The notes: generated by a model from the sequence alone, not told the origin. A stretch of DNA of 44,953 nt from an uncultured Cytophagales bacterium (GCA_902805615.1 CADCTQ010000110.1:1-44953); one strand, 5' to 3'. Shown: positions 27,909 through 36,282, numbered from the stretch's first letter. A program made the numbers and translations.

Positions 27909-28442
27909 TCAGAAACGCTTCAGCCATTTGGTGGTGTTGCGATAGGATACTTTGAGGGAATCGCGGCTCGTCTTCAGGATGCGGATGCTGTCAATGACTT
28001 CGCCTTCCGATACGGCGTATTCACGGCCGTGCAAACTCAACAACGCAACGATCTTCTTACTTTTCGGATTGTGAATGGACCCCATGTACGTCACAAAACC
28101 CAGGTCGGGCTGGGTGTTCGTCTTCCGGACGGCGGGGGTGGCCGGCGGGGCCGGCGCGGCCGGCGCCGCCGGGGGAGCCGGGTAGGATACCTGCCGGACG
28201 GTCCGGCTTTCTCCCTGGCGGGCCAATGCACCGGCGTTGCGCAGAAAGGGGTCGGGGTAGTTGGCCCGCAACGCGACGGTGTCAAGCAACGGGTCAGCTA
28301 CCGGAAGCGCTTCCGCAACGGGCTGCGCCGTGCCGGGCCCGGGTCCTTTTCCGCCCATGGATTCGAAAACCTGGTAGAAAATGAGCCCCCAGGTGAACGC
28401 CACTGCCAGCACCAGGGCATACGTGATACGCTTGTTTTTCAT
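27909..28442 (-). CDS. PilP/GspC-like inner-membrane-anchored periplasmic protein (177 aa)
   Basis: GspC/PilP links the inner-membrane platform to the secretin. Seen here: a TM near residues 7-25 (ITYALVLAVAFTWGLIFY), a periplasmic region, a Pro/Ala-rich linker (about 85-108), and a C-terminal homology-region-like beta domain (FVTYMGSIHNPKSKKIVALL; GREYAVSEGEVIDSIRIL), which is the PilP/GspC HR pattern. I chose the ATG at 28442 because it overlaps the upstream stop as ATGA and starts the basic-then-hydrophobic anchor. An ATG 21 nt upstream is in frame but less likely. Confidence 0.82.
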   Translation of the reverse strand: MKNKRITYALVLAVAFTWGLIFYQVFESMGGKGPGPGTAQPVAEALPVADPLLDTVALRANYPDPFLRNAGALARQGESRTVRQVSYPAPPAAPAAPAPPATPAVRKTNTQPDLGFVTYMGSIHNPKSKKIVALLSLHGREYAVSEGEVIDSIRILKTSRDSLKVSYRNTTKWLKRF

Positions 28443-29383
28443 AACCCTATCGTAAATTTCCATTGCGGGCTGAAGTCGCTTTCATTTCCCGCCGCATCCA
28501 CTGCCTTGATGCGCCAGAAGATCACTTCCCCCTTCGCCCCGTTGTAGGTGAAGCTGTTGGTGGCCGAAGTGAACGTATTGACCAGGTTGGTTTCGGTGTT
28601 TTTGTAAATGAAGATTTTGAACGAGTCACCGGGCTGCCCGGCCGTCCAGCGCAGGAGCACCGCCACCGGCTGGTTGACCGCGTTGTTGGCCGGCGCCGTA
28701 GGGGCAACGGCCGCGGGCGGCGTTGCGTCGTAGCCCACCTGCTGCACCCGCGACCACTGCGACTGTTCCTGGTCGTTTTCTGCCCGGACGCGCCACTGGT
28801 AGCGGCCTTCTCCCGGGAAAGTGTAGGGGTAGCTGGTGGACGTTACCAACACATCCAGCAACGGAGGGGTTCTGCTGCCGAAGTTGAGGGTATCTACCTG
28901 CAACCGGTACTGCTGCGCGCCGTACAGCGCTTCCCAGCGGAACGTGGTGCCCGTATTGAAGGTCTGGTTGTCAGCGGGGGCCGAGAGCAGCACCGTCTGG
29001 GCCGGCAGGGTGGAAACTTCGATGTACAGGTTTTGGGTGAAGTACGCCGTGCGGCTGCTCCCGTTGGCCGCCCTGATGCGCCACTGGTAGGCCCCCGGCG
29101 CCAGTGAATACACGAATTTGTTGCCCGTAACCACGGTATCCAATACCAGTGCCTGCACGGAGTCGAACCGGGGCGACACCACCTGGAGTTCGTAACGGGT
29201 GGCCCATTCCACCTCTTCCCACCAGAACGTAACGTTGTAGTTCGTGGTCCGGAGGTCGGGCCCGGGCAACAGCACGGTAACCTTCTCTTCCTGGATGGAA
29301 TATTCGAATATCTCGCTGCACGCGGTGCACAGCAGCAGAACCGGTAACGCGGCCAGGAGCAACAAGCGGAATTTTGCCTTCAT
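28439..29383 (-). CDS. lipoprotein with fibronectin-III-like domains (314 aa)
   Basis: The N-terminus MKAKFRLLLLAALPVLLLC with Cys at 22 (TAC then SEIF) is a lipoprotein signal. The mature part holds about three Fn3/Ig-like domains, each with a Trp near the strand-C position and a repeated YxWRxRA-type strand (GAYQWRIRAANGS; GRYQWRVRAENDQ; EVIFWRIKAVDAAGNES). The gene starts directly after the stop of the PilO-like gene (TAA then ATG) and overlaps the PilP-like gene by 4 nt. Pilus and T2SS operons often encode an outer-membrane lipoprotein (pilotin or PilF type), but those are TPR or helical. An Fn3 lipoprotein here may be a Bacteroidota-specific outer-membrane partner of the secretin, which is inference. 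Confidence 0.88.
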   Translation of the reverse strand: MKAKFRLLLLAALPVLLLCTACSEIFEYSIQEEKVTVLLPGPDLRTTNYNVTFWWEEVEWATRYELQVVSPRFDSVQALVLDTVVTGNKFVYSLAPGAYQWRIRAANGSSRTAYFTQNLYIEVSTLPAQTVLLSAPADNQTFNTGTTFRWEALYGAQQYRLQVDTLNFGSRTPPLLDVLVTSTSYPYTFPGEGRYQWRVRAENDQEQSQWSRVQQVGYDATPPAAVAPTAPANNAVNQPVAVLLRWTAGQPGDSFKIFIYKNTETNLVNTFTSATNSFTYNGAKGEVIFWRIKAVDAAGNESDFSPQWKFTIGL

Positions 29384-29929
29384 TTACGGTACGGCTTTGA
29401 TGTTTTGCAGATACAGGGTCAGCTCCAATACGTGTGCGTTGCGCCGGTAATCCCAGTGGCTCTGGTAGCTTACCGAAGCCACGCGGCCGGCCCAGCCGCT
29501 TTTCTCCAGCTGGTGGGTCAGGGCCAGCAGGTCGGCAAACCGGCCTTCCGCTTTGATGATGCTCGTGGCGACCGTGCGCTGCCCCTGCTCACTTACGACG
29601 GCCTGCGGAAACTCTTTCAGCAGGATGTTGCGTTCCTGGCAAAAATCGCCCACCCGGGCCAGCAGGTAGGACTGGTTCCGGAGCGAATCGCTTTGGTAGC
29701 GGCTCAGCACGGTTTCCATTTTTTCGGCCCGCCGCCCGAAGTAGTGCAACTGGGCCGGCGCACTTTGGGCCCGCGCAATCCTTTCCTCCAAACGTTGGTT
29801 GGCCTGGTACAATTCCACGGTTTTACGAAAGGCCAGCTGGTACGCTACGTACCCGGCCACCAGGATTGCCCCCGCCAGCAACAGCTTCTGCGTCCGCGAT
29901 GATGCCACGTGTCTTGAGAGCATGCTCAT
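29384..29929 (-). CDS. PilO/GspM-like inner-membrane protein (181 aa)
   Basis: The protein has a short cytoplasmic N-terminus, one TM (about 15-33: KLLLAGAILVAGYVAYQLAF), a coiled coil (about 38-75: ELYQANQRLEERIARAQ), then a ferredoxin-like periplasmic domain (about 95-181: LLKEFPQAVVSEQGQRTVA; HVLELTLYLQNIKAV). This is the PilO/GspM layout. I chose the ATG at 29929, which overlaps the stop of the GspL-like gene as TAATG. An upstream in-frame start would add His-rich residues inside that gene and is unlikely. It probably forms a heterodimer with the neighbouring GspL/PilN-like protein. Confidence 0.83.
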   Translation of the reverse strand: MSMLSRHVASSRTQKLLLAGAILVAGYVAYQLAFRKTVELYQANQRLEERIARAQSAPAQLHYFGRRAEKMETVLSRYQSDSLRNQSYLLARVGDFCQERNILLKEFPQAVVSEQGQRTVATSIIKAEGRFADLLALTHQLEKSGWAGRVASVSYQSHWDYRRNAHVLELTLYLQNIKAVP

Positions 29930-31158
29930 TACGGCTTGATGGTGATGGTGATGTTGAAGTGGCCTTCCCGGGCCTTGTCGTCGAACGTGTAGTTGCGGAT
30001 TTCGACCGCTTTTACCCACTTGAATGATTCAATGTAGCGCACCCACGGGTTCAGGTCGGTGGGCTTGCTGCAAGTGCCGGCCAGCCGCATCTGGTGGTTT
30101 TCAAAAGTCATCTTCCGGTCGGTCCGGTACTGCTTTTCATCCAGCGGGTTCACCGTCAGTTCGGTAAGCCGCACGGTGGCGGGCACCGAGGCGGCGAGTT
30201 GGTCGGTGTAAGGCGCCGTGCGGGCAAAACCGGTCCAGCCCGCGTGGGTCAGAAAAGCCTCCTGTTCCCCTACCTTTTGCTGTAAACTGTCGAGCCGGCG
30301 CAGCAACCCATCGCCGACGGCCTGTTTTGCCTGCAACTGCCGGTGCTGGTCGTAGTAGCGGCGGTACAACGAAAAGTTGACCAGCAACGCCAGCAAAAGT
30401 CCTCCGGTCACCAGGGCGGCCACTTGCCGGAGCGCCTTCGCCTGCCCGAACACTTCCCGGCGGCTTTCGACCCGGGGTACGGCCAGCGACGCCGCCGACG
30501 CGGCGGGCAGCACCGCCTGGAGCCCGGCCGCGTAGGCGATCAGGTACCCTTTCCCGATGCGTTCCTCGCCCACCACCACGTGGCCTTCCAGCCCGGCGCC
30601 GTCGGCGTACAGGCATTCGGTCAGTTCCGACCGGTCAAAGGCCAGTTGGTGTCCCGCAAACGAAAGTTCGGCGGGCGGACGTTCCATCAGCGGCAGCAGG
30701 CTGCATACCACGTACGGCCCCAGTCCCACCCAAACCACCCACAGTCCTTTGTCCACCAGGGCATCCAGCAGTGCGTTCAGGTTGCTCTGGCGGATCACCG
30801 TGATGAAGCGGCCCGCACTGCCGGGGTACTCCTGGAGGTAGAAATCGGTGGCTTTGGCGTTGGGCAGCAACGCGCCGATGTCGTTGCCCGCTTCCCGGCC
30901 GGGCGTGGCCGCCACCCGCCGGTTGAGGATGCCCTTGCCGTTGACGACCAGGTACACGGGTACGTTGCCCGGCACCAGGTCCGCCAATGCGTCGAGGGAA
31001 ACAATGTCGGTGTGCTGGTCCACGATGCGCACGACCGTTCCTTCGGCGCCCAGCCGTACCAGGTGCATCAGGTAGCTCCCGTCGGGCTGCAACAGGACCT
31101 CAAGGCCCGCCATCTGGCGCCCCGCTTTGAAGTATTTGCCAACGAGAGGAAACGGCAT
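29929..31158 (-). CDS. GspL-like (PilM/PilN fusion-type) assembly protein (409 aa)
   Basis: The N-terminal half (about 1-235) has the look of a degenerate actin-like PilM/GspL cytoplasmic domain (YLVVNGKGILNRRVA; LWVVWVGLGPYVVCSLLPLM). Then come one TM (about 245-264: VAALVTGGLLLALLVNFSLY), a coiled coil (about 270-305) and a PilN-type ferredoxin-like periplasmic domain (VRLTELTVNPLDEKQYRT; MRLAGTCSKPTDLNPWVRYI). This equals GspL, or PilM and PilN joined. ATP-binding motifs of PilM are not obvious. It lies 4 nt after the secretin gene and is coupled to the PilO-like gene by TAATG. It should connect the GspE ATPase to the periplasmic scaffold. Confidence 0.8.
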   Translation of the reverse strand: MPFPLVGKYFKAGRQMAGLEVLLQPDGSYLMHLVRLGAEGTVVRIVDQHTDIVSLDALADLVPGNVPVYLVVNGKGILNRRVAATPGREAGNDIGALLPNAKATDFYLQEYPGSAGRFITVIRQSNLNALLDALVDKGLWVVWVGLGPYVVCSLLPLMERPPAELSFAGHQLAFDRSELTECLYADGAGLEGHVVVGEERIGKGYLIAYAAGLQAVLPAASAASLAVPRVESRREVFGQAKALRQVAALVTGGLLLALLVNFSLYRRYYDQHRQLQAKQAVGDGLLRRLDSLQQKVGEQEAFLTHAGWTGFARTAPYTDQLAASVPATVRLTELTVNPLDEKQYRTDRKMTFENHQMRLAGTCSKPTDLNPWVRYIESFKWVKAVEIRNYTFDDKAREGHFNITITIKP

Positions 31159-31162
31159 GGGA

Positions 31163-33118
31163 TTAGTAGATGATGGTCGGTTTGATAAACACTACGGACA
31201 CTACCTTGGTGTTGGACTTGGTCCGGCTGCTGAAAAGCCACTTGAGGACCGGGATCCGCGAAAGCACCGGTACGCCGGCGCCGTTCTCGGCCCTTTCCGT
31301 CCTTTCCAGGCCCCCCAGCACGATCATTTCTTCATTCTTCACCCGCACCAGCGACTTAAACTGGCTGGTGGACGAGGGAGGCGGCGCTTTCTCCGGCGGC
31401 TCCCCGATAAAGTCCGATATGTTCACGTCAATGCTGAGCGTCACCTGGTCGTCGGCGGCTACGACCGGCTTGATGTTGATGGCCAGGTTGGCCTGCACGG
31501 CGTTGAACTGCTCGGTCACCAGCGTCTGGGGCGTAAGCGTGCCCACCACGTTCTGGGTACGGATGCTGTAGTAACGCGTACTGCCGATGCTCAGGCTGGC
31601 TTCGTGCCCGTTGAGGGTAGAGAGTTTGGGCATCGAACGCACGTCCACGTTGCTGTTCTTTTCCAGCGCGCTGAGCCCCACGTAGAAGTTAGGCGACACC
31701 CGGCCCAGGCTCATGGTATTGTTGACGCCCAGGCGGCTGAGGAAATCGTTGATGGACCGGGCGCTGAACGTAAAATCAACGCCGGGCAGGATGGTGCCGC
31801 CGGAAGTGACGCTGTCGGAAACGCCGGCCCGGATGCCGGTACTCACCGATTTTCCCTTGCGCACGTCCACCAGGATCACTTCGATGAGCACCAGCGGCAC
31901 GACCCGGTCGAGTTGTTTGATGAAAGCCTCAATTTCATTGATCTGGGGCAGCGACCCGGTCAGCAGAATGCTGTTCAACTCCTTGAACTCTTTGATTTCC
32001 ACGCCTTTCCTGATTTCGGCGGGAATTACGTCCTGGATGGCATCGAGGGAGCGGAACTGGAACTGGAACAGCTTGTGGGCCCGCAACCCTTCCAGCTTCC
32101 GGTCGCCGATCAGGTACAGGCCCGATTCCTTGCGGTGCGTGTAGTCGGACCCCTGGAAGAGATACACCAGGAAGTCGTCGAACGTAACGTCGCTGGCCCG
32201 CAGCGTGGCGTTGCCCTTCAGGTCAGAATACAGGAAGTAATTTACGCCGGCCTCTTCGGAAACGGTTTGCAGGATTTCCTGGATGGGCACATTGGCGGCA
32301 TCCACGTCCATGTATTTCCGGCCGAGGGAGTCCCGGAGGCTTACCCGGACGGCTCCCGCCCCATTGGCGGCCCGGGCATTGGTCTTACGGCCCCCGTTTG
32401 CGTTGTTCTTCGGGCCGCGGCTGGCGGGGCCGGCGGCCAGTTCCCGGGCCTCCCCGTCCTCAAACTTGTGGATGAGGAAAAAATTATCGGACGTTTTGGT
32501 CACCTTCAGGTCATTGACCAGCGCCATCTTTTCAATGGCGTCCTCCAGGGGCATGTCTTCCAGGTAGATGCTTACCTTACGGTCTTGCAAGCCACTGGCC
32601 AGCACCACGTTCTTTTTGGTAACCTGGGTGATCTTTTTCACCACGGCCTCCAGCGTGTCATTTTTAAGGTCCATGCTGAGGGCATTGTTGTAGGAATTGT
32701 ATTTAACCTGTATTTCTTTGGGGACGATGCGGAGCGGTTCGGCGAGCGGCGTGTAGCGGGTAAAAGACATGATCGAGCCCACGAACCGGATGTCGAGGTT
32801 GTATTCCCGGGCCAGGAAAAGGATGATGTTGACGACCTTTTCGTTGGTAAAGTTGTTGTGCACTTTAAAGGTAAGCTGCGGGTCAATGCTGATGTTGAGG
32901 TTGTTGGATTCGGCAAGCCCCCGGAGAAACTCCTGGATGGAGGCCCCGGACACGGACAAATCAACCTTTTCGTTCAGTCCCGGGTTGAGCACGGCTAAAT
33001 CCCTGAGCCGCTGCTCAAGCAGTTCGAACCGGTCCTGCTGCCCGAAAGCGGGGCGGGTGAACAACAGCAGGAGCAGGCAGGAAGTGAAAAAAAACCGGAA
33101 GGGTAATGGCGCGATCAT
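31163..33118 (-). CDS. type II/IV secretin, GspD/PilQ family (651 aa)
   Basis: Secretins form the outer-membrane gate. The start is the ATG at 33118, giving the signal peptide MIAPLPFRFFFTSCLLLLLF cut near AFGQ. A TTG 15 nt upstream is less likely. Residues about 45-115 hold an STN/N0-type domain (LSVSGASIQEFLRGLAES). Further N-domains follow at about 140-340 (LEAVVKKITQVTKKNVVLAS; NVPIQEILQTVSEEAGVNY; LLTGSLPQINEIEAFIKQLD). The secretin barrel domain spans about 420-651, with the hallmark end VPVLSRIPVLKWLFSSRT then VFIKPTII. A 151-nt gap from gspE carries a weak -7-like TTTATTTG (33138-33131), so an internal promoter is possible. It is the first of an unbroken chain down to gspF. Confidence 0.95.
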   Translation of the reverse strand: MIAPLPFRFFFTSCLLLLLFTRPAFGQQDRFELLEQRLRDLAVLNPGLNEKVDLSVSGASIQEFLRGLAESNNLNISIDPQLTFKVHNNFTNEKVVNIILFLAREYNLDIRFVGSIMSFTRYTPLAEPLRIVPKEIQVKYNSYNNALSMDLKNDTLEAVVKKITQVTKKNVVLASGLQDRKVSIYLEDMPLEDAIEKMALVNDLKVTKTSDNFFLIHKFEDGEARELAAGPASRGPKNNANGGRKTNARAANGAGAVRVSLRDSLGRKYMDVDAANVPIQEILQTVSEEAGVNYFLYSDLKGNATLRASDVTFDDFLVYLFQGSDYTHRKESGLYLIGDRKLEGLRAHKLFQFQFRSLDAIQDVIPAEIRKGVEIKEFKELNSILLTGSLPQINEIEAFIKQLDRVVPLVLIEVILVDVRKGKSVSTGIRAGVSDSVTSGGTILPGVDFTFSARSINDFLSRLGVNNTMSLGRVSPNFYVGLSALEKNSNVDVRSMPKLSTLNGHEASLSIGSTRYYSIRTQNVVGTLTPQTLVTEQFNAVQANLAINIKPVVAADDQVTLSIDVNISDFIGEPPEKAPPPSSTSQFKSLVRVKNEEMIVLGGLERTERAENGAGVPVLSRIPVLKWLFSSRTKSNTKVVSVVFIKPTIIY

Positions 33119-33269
33119 AGTACATTCTGACAAATAAAGGTCTCACTTCCCGGCAGCCGCCACAAGGGGAAACCGGGGCTTTTTGTACGCGAGTACCTTT
33201 TGTATTTTTAATGGAACCCGAAAGGCGGTTACCTGCCTCCCCGCACCGGCGTACCGTCCCCACCAGGGC

Positions 33270-34709
33270 TCAGAAACTCACCAGGAGCGGGTATACTTCT
33301 TCAAGGGAGGTTTCACCCGATTCGAACAGCATGAACGCATTTTCGGGCAGCGTCCGGATGTTGCGCTCCCTGAGCAGGGGGGCCACATCGAACACGTTTC
33401 CTTTGATGCAGCCCGAGAGTTCCCGGTCAATCGGGATCACCTCGTACACGGCTTTCCGGCCCTTGTAGCCGGTGAAAAAACAAGCATCGCACCCTTTGGT
33501 CACGTAATGGAAGGCCACGGGCCGGTACGCTTTGAATTGCTTGGGATACTGACTTTCCCGAAAGGGTTGCCGCGCTTTGCAATGGGGGCAAAGCAAACGA
33601 ACCAAACGCTGGGCGGCCGTGGTGTTGAGCGTTCCGGCCAGCAGGAACGGGGGAATGCCCATGTCAATGAGGCGCGAAACCGTTCCCCAGGCCGAGTTGG
33701 TGTGAATCGTTGACAACACCAGGTGGCCGGTGAGGGCGGCCCGCACGGCCATGGTAGCCGTTGCCGCATCTCTTACTTCCCCCACCATGATCACGTCCGG
33801 GTCCTGCCGCAAAAAGGTTTTAAGCGCCGTGGCAAAGTCGAAGCCGATGTTTTCCTTCAACGAAGACTGGTTGATGCCCTCCAGCGTGTATTCGATGGGG
33901 TCTTCGATGGTGAGGATGTTGCGGAGCGGTTCGTTGAGCAGTTTGAGCGTCGCGTACAGGGTGGTCGTTTTGCCCGACCCCGTGGGTCCGCTGATGAGCA
34001 CCAGCCCGTTGGGGCGTTTGATCCCTTCCAGAAAATGATCCAGGTCTTCGCGGGCAAAACCCAGTTTGTGAATGTCAATATGGGTGGCGTCGTTGCTCAA
34101 CAAGCGCAAGACCACCTTTTCGCCGTGCATGGTAGGCAGGATGGACACCCGGATGTCGAACTTCTGCCCCCCGTTTCCCGTGAAGAAGATCCGGCCGTCC
34201 TGCGGCAACCGCTTCTCGGCAATGTCGAGGTTGGCGGTGATCTTGATTTTATTGATCAGCGACGGGTACACGTTCTTTTCGAGTACGTACCGCTCCACCA
34301 TCATGCCATCGGTACGCAGGCGGACGCGGCACCGTTCTTCGTAGGCTTCCAGGTGAATGTCGCTGCTGCCGATCCCCTTTGCCTCGCTGATCAGGTTGAG
34401 CAGAAAATTATCTTCCCCACCCGCATCCACGGACCGGGGCCGCTGGTCGGGCCCTTCGCGCCGGTAGTAGGTTGCCAGGGCTTGCTGAATGGTACCGGTG
34501 GGTTGCGGTTCCAGTAAAATGGCTTTGCCGAACAGTACTTCGAGTTCGCTGGCCGTCTGCCGGCCGTTGGCGGCAGCATCCACGTAAAATACCCAGTCCG
34601 CTTTGCCCACCTCTTTGGGAATGATGCGGTAGTGCCAGGCCTGGTCGGCGGTGAGCACCTGGCGGATTTGGACGGGTACGGCAAGGGCAACGTTCGTTTG
34701 CTCGATCAT
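33270..34709 (-). CDS. gspE: GspE/PilB-family assembly ATPase (479 aa)
   Basis: This hexameric cytoplasmic ATPase powers pseudopilus or pilus extension. The N-terminal domain is short (about 1-95), so there is no full N1E region. The catalytic core shows Walker A GPTGSGKT (241-248), the Asp-box region LTIEDPIEY (267-275), Walker B DPDVIMVGEVRD (303-314), the His-box HTNSA (336-340) and a tetracysteine Zn motif (C374, C377, C407, C410). These four Cys mark GspE/PilB rather than a retraction ATPase (PilT). The ATG overlaps the stop of the prepilin peptidase gene by 4 nt. No PilT-like gene occurs in the window, which fits a T2SS or pseudopilus more than a retractile pilus. Confidence 0.97.
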   Translation of the reverse strand: MIEQTNVALAVPVQIRQVLTADQAWHYRIIPKEVGKADWVFYVDAAANGRQTASELEVLFGKAILLEPQPTGTIQQALATYYRREGPDQRPRSVDAGGEDNFLLNLISEAKGIGSSDIHLEAYEERCRVRLRTDGMMVERYVLEKNVYPSLINKIKITANLDIAEKRLPQDGRIFFTGNGGQKFDIRVSILPTMHGEKVVLRLLSNDATHIDIHKLGFAREDLDHFLEGIKRPNGLVLISGPTGSGKTTTLYATLKLLNEPLRNILTIEDPIEYTLEGINQSSLKENIGFDFATALKTFLRQDPDVIMVGEVRDAATATMAVRAALTGHLVLSTIHTNSAWGTVSRLIDMGIPPFLLAGTLNTTAAQRLVRLLCPHCKARQPFRESQYPKQFKAYRPVAFHYVTKGCDACFFTGYKGRKAVYEVIPIDRELSGCIKGNVFDVAPLLRERNIRTLPENAFMLFESGETSLEEVYPLLVSF

Positions 34710-35221
34710 AGCGGCATCAGTTGGGTGAGCCAGTAGTCATTTTCACAGGCAAAGCGTTCGAGCCGCCAGTCGGCCACCAGGACCACGACCAGCACGAACG
34801 CCTGGATGCCGGCCAGGGGTATTTTATCGGAAGCGGCACCGGCAACGGCTTGTCGCAGCAGCACCAGCAGCACAATGCCCGAGAGGGTCAGGAAATAGAA
34901 CAGGCAATAATTGAGCGGCGAAAACACGAAACAAAGATTGCCCAGAAACAGAATGTCTCCTTCGCCCAGGTAGCCGGCCGTCAGGTTTACCAGCGTCTTC
35001 TTCCTCAGGGAGAAGTACGCGGTAACGGCCAGCAGTTGAAGGGCGGTGAAACCGGCGTTGGTCAGCACGTTGGCCACAAACGCCTCACCGGTAAGCCGGG
35101 GAAACGTATAGGCGACCGAAGCGGCCAGGAGCAGCGGGAACAGGAACCAGGACACGGCCCGGTGTTTGAAGTCCTCCATTGCAATAACCAGCAGGAGGAC
35201 GATCAGTGCGCATTCCAGCAT
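34706..35221 (-). CDS. short prepilin peptidase, A24 family (171 aa)
   Basis: Aspartic membrane protease that removes prepilin leaders. It is polytopic (about six TMs). The first catalytic Asp is D17 in AMEDFKHRAVSW and the second is D89 in LGEGDILFL, the GxGD motif with Glu at x. The protein lacks the N-terminal methyltransferase domain with its Cys motif found in PilD/GspO, so it resembles TadV or archaeal-type peptidases in length. N-methylation of the mature pilin would then need another enzyme or not occur. It is placed directly after the major pseudopilin gene (stop at 35222, start at 35221) and overlaps gspE by 4 nt. All pilins here have Ala at -1, suggesting matched specificity. Confidence 0.92.
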   Translation of the reverse strand: MLECALIVLLLVIAMEDFKHRAVSWFLFPLLLAASVAYTFPRLTGEAFVANVLTNAGFTALQLLAVTAYFSLRKKTLVNLTAGYLGEGDILFLGNLCFVFSPLNYCLFYFLTLSGIVLLVLLRQAVAGAASDKIPLAGIQAFVLVVVLVADWRLERFACENDYWLTQLMPL

Positions 35222-35641
35222 TTAGTCGGGCGTAACTTCCTTCAGATTCTTGTCCTGGTCAATCTCCCACACGTTGAACACGCCGTCGGCGTCAAAGTCA
35301 ACCACGGCGGTAGCCCGGGCGACGAAAGCCGAAGTGCTGGCCTGCACCACGTCAATGCGGTAATTGGCCCGCCCCTGGTCCCCTTCGGTGGTGAGCGGCT
35401 CCTGCACGAAACCGATTTCGCTGATGTTGCCCGTATATTTTGACTTCTCGTAGAAGTGCGTCTTCTGAAGGGTGTACAGGTGCTCCAGTTGAATTTTGGC
35501 TTCCGTGCTCTTGGCCCGGGTAATCAGGGGCATCAGGTTGGGAAGAGCCAGCAGGATCAGGATGCCCAGGATGACCAGTACGATGAGTACTTCCGTTAAC
35601 GTAAAAGCCTGTAGCCTGCGGGGATGAATAGCTGCGCGCAT
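35222..35641 (-). CDS. major pseudopilin, GspG/PilA-like (139 aa)
   Basis: The leader MRAAIHPRRLQA is followed by FTLTEVLIVLVILGILILL. Glu is at +5, and there is a Pro at about +22 (ALPNLMPLI), as in type IV pilins. The residue before the cleavage site is Ala rather than Gly. After the helix (IQLEHLYTLQKTHFYEKS) comes a small beta domain ending near DADGVFNVWEIDQDKN, an acidic loop like the Ca-binding segment of GspG. This is the first gene of the operon and probably the most highly made subunit. Start chosen as the only ATG that gives a proper leader. Confidence 0.93.
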   Translation of the reverse strand: MRAAIHPRRLQAFTLTEVLIVLVILGILILLALPNLMPLITRAKSTEAKIQLEHLYTLQKTHFYEKSKYTGNISEIGFVQEPLTTEGDQGRANYRIDVVQASTSAFVARATAVVDFDADGVFNVWEIDQDKNLKEVTPD

Positions 35642-36282
35642 GGGTTCCGAAAAAAATCAATTTTACGGGTGTAATGTTAGCGCAACCCGCTGATACTTCC
35701 GGCAAGAAGGTCCTGCCGATATTACGCGGCTACGTTTTCAAATCCAAATACCGGAAGCGCCGGGACGGCTGCCCCGCCGGTCGGTCCGCCCCGGCGTTCA
35801 CTGGCGGCGTTGGATGGGAAAACACCCGCCGGCAATCCGGTCTCGTCCCTGCCATCAGGTCAGCTTTGGGGCAAGAAGCAAGCACGCCGGCCCAGCATTC
35901 CGTTAACAATCAGCCACTTATTCACATTGCCCGGGCAACCTTGCCGCTTCCGGGCCGGAACACCGCACGCTGCTTGTCCGTCTTGCCCCGTTCAACCCGG
36001 CATGGGTCATCCGGTGCACGGGGCCACCCGTGACTTCTTCGCGTGGTCCCTTCCCGCCTGGCCTGGCGATGGGCGCATCTGCGGCGTCCCTGAAATCTGC
36101 CGCCGGGCAGTAACTTCTTACGTACCGGCCGGGGCGCATCCCCCGCTTTGGTTGTCACCCGGCCCCTTCCCGGGCTATACATAAAAATACTTTCGACCCG
36201 TTCCCCCACGGCTTACGGGGGCGACCGGTCCAGAAAAAGAACGGATACGAGTAAACCATCATTCCACCTTTATTGCCATCGC
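35642..36282. other. 641-nt divergent intergenic region
   Basis: No convincing gene is seen. It separates the pilus/T2SS-like operon (leftward) from the NHL-repeat protein gene (rightward) and must hold both promoters. For the rightward gene, only a one-mismatch -7-like TACTTTCG (36188-36195) is visible, without a well-spaced -33 box, so I do not annotate it as a promoter. Confidence 0.6.
35658..35685 (-). promoter_or_regulatory. weak candidate promoter of the pilus/T2SS-like operon
   Basis: On the minus strand TTG (35685-35683), a 17-nt spacer and TAAAATTG (35665-35658, one mismatch to TAnnTTTG) lie just upstream of the pseudopilin ATG at 35641. The resulting leader would be only about 10 nt, which is short, so the call is tentative. 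Confidence 0.28.

Noticed and set aside
31127-32998. A 623-codon plus-strand frame
   Set aside because: It is antisense to the secretin gene, whose own frame has full family motifs.
36188-36195. TACTTTCG as promoter of the NHL-repeat gene
   Set aside because: It has one mismatch in the -7 box and the nearest TTTG is about 37 nt away, too far for a normal spacer.
36148-36282. A longer N-terminus for the NHL-repeat protein
   Set aside because: The open frame extends upstream, but the ATG at 36283 begins a textbook signal peptide and the extra residues are not protein-like.
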